Part shown: in pieces, positions 22,328-34,600 of the stretch
Position numbering within the stretch: position 1 is the stretch's first letter
Layout of the letters: every line of letters starts with the position of its first letter
NCBI RefSeq assembly: GCF_910592395.1
Contig: NC_088326.1
Span: 4,657,001-4,721,000, forward strand
DNA from: Lineus longissimus
Lineage: Eukaryota; Nemertea; Pilidiophora; Heteronemertea; Lineidae
Direction of reading: 5' to 3'
DNA: 64,000 nt
Translations under genes and position numbers: made by a program
The notes under the pieces: generated by a model
What the model saw: the letters and a program-made list of their open reading frames with translations, nothing else
What the model was told of the DNA's origin: nothing
The model's database searches: none

Positions 22328-25260
22328 CTGCCAAGCGTTATGTTCCTAGGGAAGGTGTTGAAGGGCTATATTTTGCCTTCGTCAATGCTCGATCAACCCG
22401 AAATAAAGTGGCTGACATCACTGACTACATTGTTCACGAAGACATTGACATTTGTTCATTCACAGAAACATGGTTAAAGGAAATTGACACTGTCACTGTA
22501 AATTCGCTCTCCATCGAGGGATACAATTTCAACCACGTCCCCAGGCCAGGTGATCAGTCAGGTGGTGGTACTGGGCTGATGTATCGTACGAATTTGGATA
22601 TAAAGCTAGGGGACAGTTTTGCAAAGGATTCGTTTGAATGCTCCGAATGGACCTTGAAATATCAATCACGGATGATAAAGAATGTTGTGATCTGCAGGCC
22701 AAAATCTTGTGGTGACTGCATTGGGGTTTTCATTCGGGAATTCTCGGAATATCTTGAATCCTTCATTATAACCCCGGAGGTCCTCATTATCTCTGGCGAC
22801 TTCAACCTACATATGGCCATGCCTGAAAAACGTGAAGTTAGGCTATTCAATGATCTCCTGCAAATGTTTAGTCTGAAGCAACATGTCAGGGGTCCAACAC
22901 ACATCTCGGGACATACCCTGGATCTCATTCTCACAAGGGAGTCCCAAGAGGTTATATCTGGAGATGTACGGGCTACTTTGAGGCTATCGGATCATTTGTT
23001 TGTTCCTGCAAAACTTATCTTCCTGAAACCCAAAGCGACTACGCATACATACACCTACCGAGATTGCGCCAGATCAATGTCAATAATTTCAGGGCTGAGA
23101 TTAGGTCATCACCATTATGCTCCGCTATTAGCTCGCATGAAAAAGTGACTACTCTTGTGGATCAGTATAACCACACCCTGTCAGAACTGCTTGACAAACA
23201 CGCACCTGTCATCACCAAAACGAAACAAACGAGACCAATGATACCGTGGTTCGATGGCCATCAAAGCAGCTTCGATCCAAACGGAAAAGGCTGGAGAAGA
23301 AACGTCACATGTCTTCAGCAGCCGCTTCAGAATATCGAAAACTCCGGAATGAGTACTCGAGGGCAATTATATCTGCCAGGAGGAGATATTACAGAAGACT
23401 TATTGATGAATGTGACAGTGACTCGAAAAAGTTGTTTCGTGTTATTAACACTTTCATGAAAGGTAGCCATGAGGTCCAGCTCTCTGACCACTATGATATC
23501 AAGACACTGGCAAATGACTTCGGTGAGTTCTTCGTGCGCAAGATTGACCTCATTAGAGACAAGATTCACAACATCAACGTGGCACCAACTGTGGCTGTGA
23601 CATCACAGCCCTCGTCCACTCTTGAGGCCTTCTCACCTCTTACGGAAGATGAGGTAAAGCGGATCATTATGAGCTCTTCGAATGCTTCATGTGGTCTTAA
23701 TCCTATCCCGAACTGGCTCCTAAAGCAAACAGTCGGTGACCTTGCTCCGATTATCACTGAGATAGTCAATCGGTCCCTTGAGTCAGGCCTGATACCTGAC
23801 CAGTGGAAGACAGCTCTACTAACACCAATACTTAAGAAGTCAGGACTTGATCTGGTCCTTTCGAACTACAGACCTGTAAGTAACCAGAGTTTTATCTCCA
23901 AAGTAGTGGAGGAGGCGGTTGTCCAACAACTGGTTGTACATAGTAAGTCTTTCGCGCCACTGCCTGTGGTGCAATCCGCCTATCGGAAGAACCACTCACC
24001 TGAAACTGCTCTAGTCAAGGTTCAAAATGACATTCTCATGAGCATGGATAAACAAGAAGTCGTGCTCCTGGTGATGCTGGATCTCAGTGCAGCATTCGAT
24101 ACTGTAGACACTTCCAAGCTTCTGGAGACTTTGAACATTGACTTTGGGGTGGGTGGTAGTGCCCTTGGCTGGCTAAGCCGTTACCTTAGATACCGGAGGC
24201 AACGCGTTGTTTTAAAGGGGGGAGATTCGGGGGACTTTACGATTAGATGTGGCGTGCCACAGGGAAGCTGCCTGGGCCCCGTTCTCTTTTTTTTTACGTG
24301 TCAAGATTGTACAGCCTCATCTCAAAATATCTACCTTCTGCCCACGGTTTCTTAGATGACAATCAGCTGTACCTTGCCTTTAAACCAATGCCACTAACAT
24401 CCCAGACTGAAGCGATGAAGCCACCGAGAGATGCATAGTTTAAGTTAGAGCATGGTATATTGAAAATGAACTCATGATCAATGACACTAAAACTGAGTTT
24501 GCCATCTTTGGCACACGGCAGCAGCTTGCAAAGGTGAACATTGCATCAATAACGGTTGGAGGGACAGATATCAAACCAGTCCAATGTGTCCACAATCTCG
24601 GTGCATGGTTCGATTGCAACATGTCCATGGAGACACATGTAAACAAAATGTGTGCCAATGCCTACTACGGTCTCTATCGGATACGACAAATCCGAACTTT
24701 TCTCTCAGAAAAATCCACCAAGACCCTAGTACATGCTTTTATCATCGCCCACCTTGATTATCGTAATGCTCTCCTAAATGGTATTCCCACCAAGTTGTCA
24801 AACCGAATCCAACGGGTTTTCAATTCTGCCGCGAGAGTTGTGTGTTTGGTGGGAAAGTTCGACCATATTTCCCCTGTGTTGGTTCACCTGCACTGGCTTC
24901 CAGTCAAGTTCAGGATCCAGTACAAGATACTGTTTCTAGTGTTCAAGTGCTTGAATGGGGAGGATATCTCAGATCCATGATTCAATTAAGAAGGTTTGAT
25001 CGCCAAGGCCTTAGATCAGGACCTGCGATTTTCCTTGAGGTTCCTCGATTCAAGTGCCAGACTCTTGGTGGTCGTTCGTTTGCGGCGGCTGCTCCAAAGC
25101 TGCCGCAAAAGCTTCGTAACACTGATTCCCTCCAGACTTTCAAGTCCCTCCTAAAGGCCTACCTTTTTGCAGAAGCCTTTGGGAAAAAAGCGCACCAGAA
25201 TACCCACTCGCTGATCAATGGGAGCGCTTTATAAATGCCAACATTGATTGATTGATTGAT
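22328..25260 (+). mobile_element. L2/CR1-group non-LTR retrotransposon, 5'-truncated, inactivated
   Basis: An apurinic-endonuclease domain (NARSTRNKVADITDY, FTETWL, ISGDFNLHM, HTLDLILTR, SDHLF; 22380-23010) is followed by a reverse transcriptase (WKTALLTPILKK, LDLSAAFDTVD, CGVPQGSCLGPVLF, then FLDDNQLYL in another frame; 23700-24380) and a C-terminal region ending at about 25234. The 3' end is a (GATT)n tail. Several frame changes (near 23050-23250, 24290 and 24440-24470) show it cannot encode an intact ORF2. The insertion point is precise: arm A reads uninterrupted across the position corresponding to 22327/25261. No clear target duplication is seen. Confidence 0.88.
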
Positions 25261-25325
25261 TGGTTGAACCCTTTTTGTTTCAGGACGTCTGTGCTTGGTT
25301 AAGGCATAATCGAGGATGAGGCGCG

Positions 25326-25348
25326 GCTCCAATCACGTGACTTACTGC
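25326..25348 (+). promoter_or_regulatory. Conserved CCAAT + E-box upstream of SLC23 copy B
   Basis: Contains CCAATCACGTGACTTACTGC, about 290 bp upstream of the ATG at 25631 and matching the site upstream of copy A. The LINE ends only about 65 bp upstream, so any promoter of copy B beyond this point has been displaced. Confidence 0.4.
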
Positions 25349-25630
25349 CACCTTCATTGACGACCTGGATGCAAAATGTGACATGTGATATGTAGATCTT
25401 ATTCAAAATGCAGATGTGAATCATATCTGCATGTAGCTCGCCATGTGTAATGGAAGTATTCATAACAGGTGCCGATCTTTCACTATGTGAATAATAAGGT
25501 CGTTTGCTCGTAATCTTCGGCCCGTTTTTTTTTGTGTTGCACACATATATCAGATTTAAACTTTGTGTCTCGGCTTTGTCGATTTAGTGTTTGGCATGTT
25601 TACAGTAATACTGATATCTGCTTTCAGCTA

Positions 25631-28600
25631 ATGGATTCGACTGAACTAGGAGGGGCAGTCATGAATCAAAGTATAGGCCAATTTCCCCGCTCGTTGCTCC
25701 AGCAGGACACAGATGATCATCGAGTTTTCGAGGATGGATCCGTAATAAAGAGTCATACCGAGGCCCAAGACGAAGTGGAAGGTATGATGTATCGGGTCGA
25801 AGACAGACCCTCAATCTTAATGGCGGTTATTTTTGGATTCCAGGTACATTTCACATGTGTGCAGCCAAATAGCATGTTAGTTAGTAGCTATGGTCAGCTT
25901 TATTTAACCAAATAGTCTGATAGTTAGTGTAACATATGAATATGTATCAGGTCACTGGTAGCAGCCAATAGGAACATCCTGTGCCATCTCATGCCAGGCT
26001 CTGTTATGTAATGCTACCAGGTGAACCAAGGGGTACTTCCTGTAGAGAGGGAGATAAGCCTTGGCTCTGGTCGAAGATAGACCGATCAAAGGAAGTAAGA
26101 GGAAATAAAGAATATAAAGGATATATCACGTTGTCATTGAGTCGGAAACTGGAGGGCGAATGCCACTACACTACATGGCGACCCCGGCAGGCCTAGGCAA
26201 AATAATTTACCTACTGATACACACAGGGCCGTAGTCTGTTTTATCCCGCACGCAACTTTCTATCATATCCACTATTCAAAAGAACCAAATTATGTTGAGT
26301 GTTCTCAAATTAGAGGCTTGTTAAAGCTACTTGTATCATAGTGATACAAATAAATCTTAAATTGATACTCAACCAGTTAGGCTACAATTCATAGCAATAC
26401 AGCCATTCAAAATCTTAACTGATGTTGCGAAAAACCGAATAATATCAATAAAAATCTACGTACCACTTTTACATTCTAACACGCCGCGAAATGTTCAGCT
26501 GCATTTGCAATAAAGCGTTTGTTCAGACATTCAGACACTCAGTGAAAACGAGAGGCAGTGTCTGCAAGCGGTAACATCTCTAATATATAGGTTCAAAACT
26601 AGTTCGGATAATGCAAAATAATCTGGAAACATAGTGTGAAACAAATTTAAATGTTGTCAAAGCAACATTGCATCCGCTGCAAAAATAAAACCGTGTCATT
26701 AATCAAATAAAGTTCATTTCAATGATGGTAAATCATGAAAACGAAAATCCGTTCTTGTTCTTAAATGATAGTAAAGACGATAGAGTTAATTCCAGATTTG
26801 GCATTTGCTTCTCTCTGCAACTTTAAATATGACGATGGCCATCGGATGGTCAGATGGCGGGCATAAACTTCGCTCCGGTGAAAACAAAATATACAGTGTT
26901 CCTATTCGCGTAACGGTTTCCATATTCGTTTCACATCGTTCCTTTAACCATTGTCATTTTTCATTTCGTTTAGTTATCATAACATCCATCCGGTTCACGT
27001 TAAATTATCCTGGGAAGGTGGCCTTGTAGTGTAGTGGATTTCGCCCTCCAGGTTCGACTCAATGACAACGTGATATATCCTTCATATTCTTTATTTCCTC
27101 TTACTTCCTTTGATCGGTCTATCTTCGACCAGAGCCAAGGCTTATCTCTCTCTCTACAGGAAGTACCCCTTGGTTCACCTGGTAGCATTACATAACAGAG
27201 CCTGGCATGAGATGGCACAGGATGTTCCTATTGGCTGCTACCAGTGAACCTAATACATATTCATATGTTACATTAGTAACCATTGTTTGTGCAAGATAAT
27301 GCTTTATTAAGTGAAGTGGCCTGGTAAATAAAAACTATTGTTTAACCGCACGATTCCTGTACTCCAATGAACATTTTTCATTTATCACTGCATGTTAAAT
27401 CCATTGAATATACTTGAATAAGGCTGTCATCTTGCATGCAAAAATGATACATGTAGAATTAACAACGCGTTATCACTATTTTCAGCAAATCATGGTGTCT
27501 ATTAATGTTTGTGTTGGCCTGCCCTTGCTCATAGCCCCTTTCATTTGTGCCGGGGATCTGAACCTTGTAAAAGCCGAACTCGTCTCCACATTCCTCGTCA
27601 CAAGCGGGATTGCCACATTTCTCCAGACAACCATCGGCGTGAGGTAAGTGGGACGATTCAAAATATGATCTTGGTGATCCGGTTACTCTAATAGCTGCAA
27701 GGATGACGGGAAGGAGAAGGGTGGAGTGGAATGCAACCGAACAGCTCTCACATGACTTTCACTGTTCTCTAAGCATGCGATATGTTGACATCTTCCTCCT
27801 CACAAAGTCCCTTTCTCGGACGTGTGTTACAGACAAGTGAGTGTTGGGGGTCGATTATTGTCTACAGACTGCTGTTTAGATGTTTGATCGATGACTCGAG
27901 GTACAGACCAGTGGAAGCTTGGGGCGATCATTGTCTGAAGACTACTGTTGAGATGTTTGATCCATGACTTGTGGTGCACGCCAGTGGATGTTGGGGGTCG
28001 ATCATTGTTTGAAGACTGCTGTTGAGATGTTTGATCCATGACTTGTGGTGCACGCCAGTGGATGTTGGGGGTCGATCATTGTTTGAAGACTGCTGTTGAG
28101 ATGTTTGATCCATGACTTGTGGTGCACGCCAGTGGGTGTTGGGGGTCGATCATTGTTTGTAGACTGCTGTTGAGATGTTTGATCCATGACTTGTGGTACA
28201 GGCCAGTAGGAGTTTGGGTCGATCATTGTATAAGGCTGCTGTTTGTATGTGTGACCAATGACGCGTGGTACAGACCAGTGGAAGCTTGGGGCGATCATTG
28301 TCTGAAGACTACTGTTGAGATGTTTGATCCATGACTTGTGGTGCACGCCAGTGGATGTTGGGGGTCGATCATTGTTTGAAGACTGCTGTTGAGATGTTTG
28401 ATCCATGACTTGTGGTGCACGCCAGTGGATGTTGGGGGTCGATCATTGTTTGAAGACTGCTGTTGAGATGTTTGATCCATGACTTGTGGTGCACGCCAGT
28501 GGGTGTTGGGGTCGATCATTGTTTGAAGACTGCTGTTGAGATGTTTGATCCATGACTTGTGGTGCACGCCAGTGGGTGTTGGGGTCGATCATTGTTTGAA

Positions 28601-31600
28601 GACTGTTGTTTAGATGTTTGATCCATGACTTGTGGTGCAGACCAGTGGAAGCTGGGGTCAATCACTGTCTAAGGCTAATGTTTAGATAATGAATATTCCG
28701 CTTTCAGGCTTCCTATATTGCAGGGTGGAAACTATCTCATCCTCCCAGCCATTGTAGGAACATTATCAGTTGACCATATGAGATGCCCAGATCTCGCCCG
28801 TGGTGAGTAGCCTGCATTTGTAATGTCTTCTAACATGATGAACTCATTGACACACTCTATGAGGATGATTAGTTAAGTTGCCCTCTTGAACCGAATAACC
28901 GCACTACATTCTTAGTTCAGAAACAGAGGCAATATGACTTTTGCACTGTAATTGGTATTAGTTAACAATAGGTAATTTGTTAAGAAACACTATTCAAATT
29001 ATTTTATATCTTCTACCTTGGTTCTCTTTCATTCTATTCGACTTTCGCATGAAGGCATCAGCCTTTAATAAGAAGATAAGAAGATTTTCAGAAAGACAAT
29101 AAATGAAAGGTTTGCTTAAATCTCCACCTTTGAATGGTTCACTTGCTAATAGTATAACGTTCTTTTTCTACAATTTCTCCTGCTTCTTCTACCTCTTGAG
29201 CGTTCAGCAACCCCTATCCTAGCCCGTTTTGCACGATTTTCATGTCAGAGATTTTCCTCTCCTCAAACTGGTCGGTGGCCAATGCCACGGAGGCCAATCT
29301 CCACCAACTAGCTTAGCATAGTTTCCTTATTTTCTGCAGGTAATGAATCAATTCTGTCGAATCATTCACTCTTCAACTCCACATTGAATGCAACTCGTCT
29401 TAACGAAACAAACATAGATCGAACAGAAGTTTGGCAGATTCGAATGAGAGAGGTAATGCAGTCAAGGAAAGGTTGAAGACGAACATGATATTGGCCGTTT
29501 ATCTGCCAGGACATGCATTAATATTAGTAGTGCTTAGTGATTTCGCTTATCTACCAAGGCATGCATCAATATTAGTTAGAGGTGCAGTTTATCTGCACTG
29601 GCACGCATCAATATTAGTTAGAGGTGTAGTTTATCTGCTAGGCCACGTATGTCACTCTCCTAACGAGACGGGATTCCTAAATGATCGGTTTTTCAGCTCC
29701 AAAAGAAACGGTGGCCGTGCCTAAAAGATCGGTAATTTTTCGCTCCTAACGAAACGGTGCCTCCAAAAGAAACGGTCAGTGGCGCAAAGTTTCAATCGGA
29801 ATTTTTGCTATTATTTTATTTTTGTGTCAAGGGTACATAAGCAGTCCATCTGTATATCATCGTGGATTAATGGGATGTTCAAAATTAATATTTACACCAT
29901 CAAAGATGCTCTTTACAGTCATAATTATAGTTATAATTTTTCACACAAATCTGCCGACAATATGTCTTTTTTCTATGCAATGAATTCACAGATAGGCGCA
30001 ATGATGTGGACTTGTAGTATCATTCCTTATGCAATGTCGGGATTCAGGAGTTTGAGATCCGATAATACTGTTTAGAGGGGCAGTTTCGAGAGAATATAGG
30101 AAACCTGCAGTGGGATACACTAAATGGTCTTTAGGGCCTATCCTCGCGGCTCATCATGGGAAAGGAATAGAAGGCGAAAATAATTTAAAGCATTGAGAAC
30201 GAATGATCTGTTTTAATTTTCTAAAAATAAACGTTATATGAATGATTGTAAATGTATATGCGCGATTCAAAATGTTCGAGAAGCCAGTTATTGCATTGCA
30301 TTTGGAGTATATGGACCGTATTATCACACACAAAATATAATACATTATGGAAATGTACTTTGCGCCAAATAAATGAATAACACCTGACTTCTCTACTTTG
30401 TAAAACGATTGACAAAATGCCCCAATACTAATCAACAAAACGCTATATCGTCGGTATAAATGCACACAAATGTTGATTTCAATTATGAATAAGTAATTTA
30501 CATGAACACTGTACGTTCACGCGATATTATAAGACGTGGTGGCGTTCCGACAGAATCAATGAAAATTATTGTGTAAACCACCTAAGAAAACACCTAAGTT
30601 ACCCTTAGAACATGAACATTACCCTGAGAGACAGGAGTGCAGCCTATGAAGAGTTCTTTTTCAAAATGAGTAAAATGCATTTGAAAATACATTACATTAC
30701 GTAATACAAAACGCATTAAAAGATTACCGCATTATTGCCCACACACACATGATCAAGGTGTTTCGTTCAATAAGAAGGAAAACTTGCGGAGAAAATAGTC
30801 CATGACACGATAATATTACTATGATGCCCATGATAGAAAAAAAATTGAGCAGACACTTATCCCATTTTGGAAAAGCGTTCTTTATCTAATGCTGTCGAGT
30901 CTAGTCTGTCATTTTATAAGGCCAATCATAACATTGGAGTCATCCTAGTTTACTTATTGCATTTTTCCAAAGATCGTATTCATTTGCAGCACGAGTGTCA
31001 AGGAAAACGAACTCATTGGGAATTCGGCCTAATATGTTTCATTCATAAACGAAGCAGAGCTGAATTTGAACGCTTGCTCAGGTCCGTAGAACTGAGGTTG
31101 TCTCGAAATGTATCAAAATTGTCTAACTGTTCTTCCGTTACAACGAATTGACCAGAAACTTTTTTCAGCCTTACTCCCTCTTTCTCAAGCTCCATGGCCC
31201 ACTGCCTAGAGATATTGTTAATCCCCAAAGCAATCTCCGTGTCACCGAGATCAAGTGTCGCAAGATATTCAGGATCCTCTTCGTTCCCTTGCCATGTTAA
31301 TTAATGTATCATTTAGGTCAATCGCATTTGTTACAGTAGTAGGCGAGCCTATATACTCCAAGGTATCGCTTGAGTTATTTGGTTCTGTATGAGGTTTCAC
31401 AAGTGAAATGGTTGGTGAGTCAGCCGGTGTATCAATGGGTTCTAAACTGACGTAATGAAGTTCTTGATGGCTCTGTAGGCGATATAATTATCCCACTTGG
31501 ATTTATTTAAATTATTGCGTCTCCAATGCTTGGTATAACTTGTATTCTTCGTTGTAACACCTCAGCTAATGCTAAGAGACAAACATGGTCCCCCCAGGTT

Positions 31601-34600
31601 CCGTCCTTTTGCATTTGACGCAAATACGCGTTCCAGTTATTGCCGGCAATAAACGAGGAAAGTGGCGTTCCGTCACTTGTCGTCGGATGCTGTCTTAAGT
31701 AGGCAACTGTTGTCTGCCGAAGACTGCCAGTATCAAAATCATTTACACCAATGCGTCTCAGTTGGTCTACAACTGCCGCAAACATACAGTCCCCATCCGC
31801 TTCAATAAAATTCCGTATTCCATACCCATTGAGTCTGGCATTCTCGAGGAGGTTCATTACTGCTTCGTCGTGTTCGCGGTTAGCCTTCTGCGACTCCTCT
31901 GTAGCCGCTTGAAGCTGCACCATTTCAAGCATTGAAATGGTGTGATCAATGTCACCAGTCCTTTCCAAATAGCCTGCACTAGGAACGTGGGGTGTTGCCA
32001 TTCGGTGCACTGCACAAGGATAAACAGATTTAACTTTCTGACAGCAAATCCGGTGCATATTGTAGCTGCATCGAGGTGATGGCTTCCGTTCACATTCATT
32101 GTCGCATGCACACACCTTCTTTAATTTCATGAACTTGGGGGGATTTTCGCGTATCTTTCATTGTTTGCCCTCTTCGGTTTCCTTAGTAACTGATGTAAGC
32201 CTGTCCACCTACCCACTCGGTCACCATTTCTTCATCGTCGGCTCTGTACGACACTTTGTATCTATATTGTTCTGGATTTGCCTCAATTATAGTTCCTTGG
32301 ACGGCAACTGGGGCTTTTATGATTCGGCCACACGCGCTACACGTTTATCCTTTCCAATAAACCTGACAAAAACTTCCTCATCCACATCGTGAACAGACGG
32401 AGGGCGTTTTGATCCTTTGAGCTGCCCTGGCAGAATCCTTGCGGATTCCTTTACGTCTCAATTCTGCAAATTTCAAGAACCCGTCAGTGCAATCTTGCTT
32501 CTCTTCTTCTGCCGTAGTATTTACTATGGAATCCTGAAAAAAAGGTATTATATGATAATTCGTGGCGTATGTGAACATACGAATTTTCCACACAATGAAA
32601 CATAAGCCTCTTTTACACTACACAGTTTTTTAACCCGGTTAAACCGTGCCGTGCTCCACCCGGGCCGAGCCCGCCTCTGATGTACCATTTACACTACGCA
32701 CAAGAATCCATCTCTGTCACCGCGCCAATTTACCTGGATCGACGCTCCGTCCTCTGTTTGAGGTAGGAAATTCTCATTGGCATTATTGGCACCTGCATCA
32801 TCTGTTGCTGTGGAGGTCGAAGCCCGACTACTAGGCCTAGTGCTGTCTGCAGATTCGCTGCCTGAGGCTGCTGCGGACACTTTCTTCGCTTTTCCTTTTG
32901 CCTTGGGTTTCTTTTCTGCCGATTGTAGCAAAATTGAAAGCCTGGACATGGGCCTTGTACCTAGAATCTCGTGCATTTTGTCAAAATATTCCCATTCCTT
33001 TCTTCCTTTTCCAGAGCGAACGTTATTGTCTAAAACTTCGCGATATTTCTTCTTCAGCTTCTTGATCTTTTCTTGACACTGCTTCCACTCCCTGTCAGGG
33101 AAACCAGCTTCCTCCAGTCCTTTCGCAATCTCCTTGTACCATTTGTTGTTGTGGCGTGTTCCTTCTAGTTGGGCCTGGGTAACATCTTCCCCCCCCCCCC
33201 CCACAAGGCAATCAATATTTTGGTCTCATCTGCCGACCACGCTGTACCACGAGTTGCCATTTTAACGGCTTCAAAAGGGTAAAACACAATAAAGAATGGA
33301 AAAACGCTGACAGCAGTCAATGGCAGTTCGCGGGAATGACACCGAGGGATCAAGGTCGATCAGTGAGCATGCGCACTTCGCAAAAAGTGGTCCATGGAAG
33401 TAGGTCGAGCCTGGTAGCGTGTCTACACACTGCGTTTTTCATGCCGAGCCGTGCCCGACCCGGGTCGAGCTCACCACTCTTTGGGGGGTTCGACCCACAT
33501 GAAAGTAGCACAGTGCCGAACCCTCTCAATCCATTTACACTACGTGTTTTTTTCCTGAGACGCGCTCGACGCGGGCTGAGCGCGGTTGAAAATGCGTAGT
33601 GTAAAAGAGGCTATAGTTAGTCAAAATTTATATAATTGTAAGTAACCGGCTGCGTCAAATATCTTATTTCCTTTAACAAACTCTCTCAAACAAATACACT
33701 AATACAGACCGGCCGATTGGCTTCATTTACCCTCAAATATGGGTAGGCACATGAACGTGTTGTTTGTCATTACCATTTTGAGGACCAGAAATTGTTTCAG
33801 ACACTATCATTACATTAGGCCATTAAGTATTGTGTTTTAACAACTCTTGCAGATATCTTATATCATTTACTTTCAACTGGTCCAATGACTTGTGTGGAAC
33901 TATGCATGACTTGTCTCCAATTACATCTAAGTTTTTATACGGTGGGCATCAATGTCAAACAAGGAGTGCGGTGCGTTCTTTAAGATGCTCACATTCAATG
34001 TTTCCTCTTCACATTCAAAGTCACTATATGATTATCGTCATTCCCAACTTTTAGTAGACTACCAGGGTGGTTGGATTGTCTTGCAAAGAATGCCTCAAAT
34101 GATGATGTAGCTCCTAAAAGGATTAAATGTTATTATTATATATTCAAAATGCTAATCATCACTAATACAAAAACTGTAACGAAACAGTGTGACATACATC
34201 GATCTTTGACACACCTCTGACCAAGACATGTCTCTGTATTAATTTTGTTTTTTTCAATGACATGGTGCCCGTTATTACCATGGGCCTATATTACTTCTTG
34301 TGAATCACTGATAATATATATATGTTCAGTATTATATTTTCAATCTTAGGCTACTGCATTTGTATCAACGATACATGTTCGGTGAAGGCCAGCCATCATT
34401 TCGAGTAAACCATACGAATAATTCGTTATTGGAGGAGGTATGAAAGGATTCCCAGATGGGTGCGATGTAACATATTCGGCACTGCATTACGTCATATTGC
34501 ACATAGTCGCTTTGCTTTTCCGAATAATCACGACACGTTAATTATGCTATTTACCTCCAAGTGACTCATGAGGAGACTCGTTGTAAAGCCTAGCGTAATG

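Noticed and set aside
25981-27218. Nearly identical frames (MPSHARLCYVMLPGEPRG...) at both ends of the intron 1 element
   Set aside because: They are mirror copies within the inverted repeats and have no homology I recognise.
27827-28661. Open frames with repeated WIKHLNSSLQTMID / MDQTSQQQSSNNDRP
   Set aside because: Produced by the 74-bp intronic minisatellite of SLC23 copy B. The copy A counterpart behaves the same.
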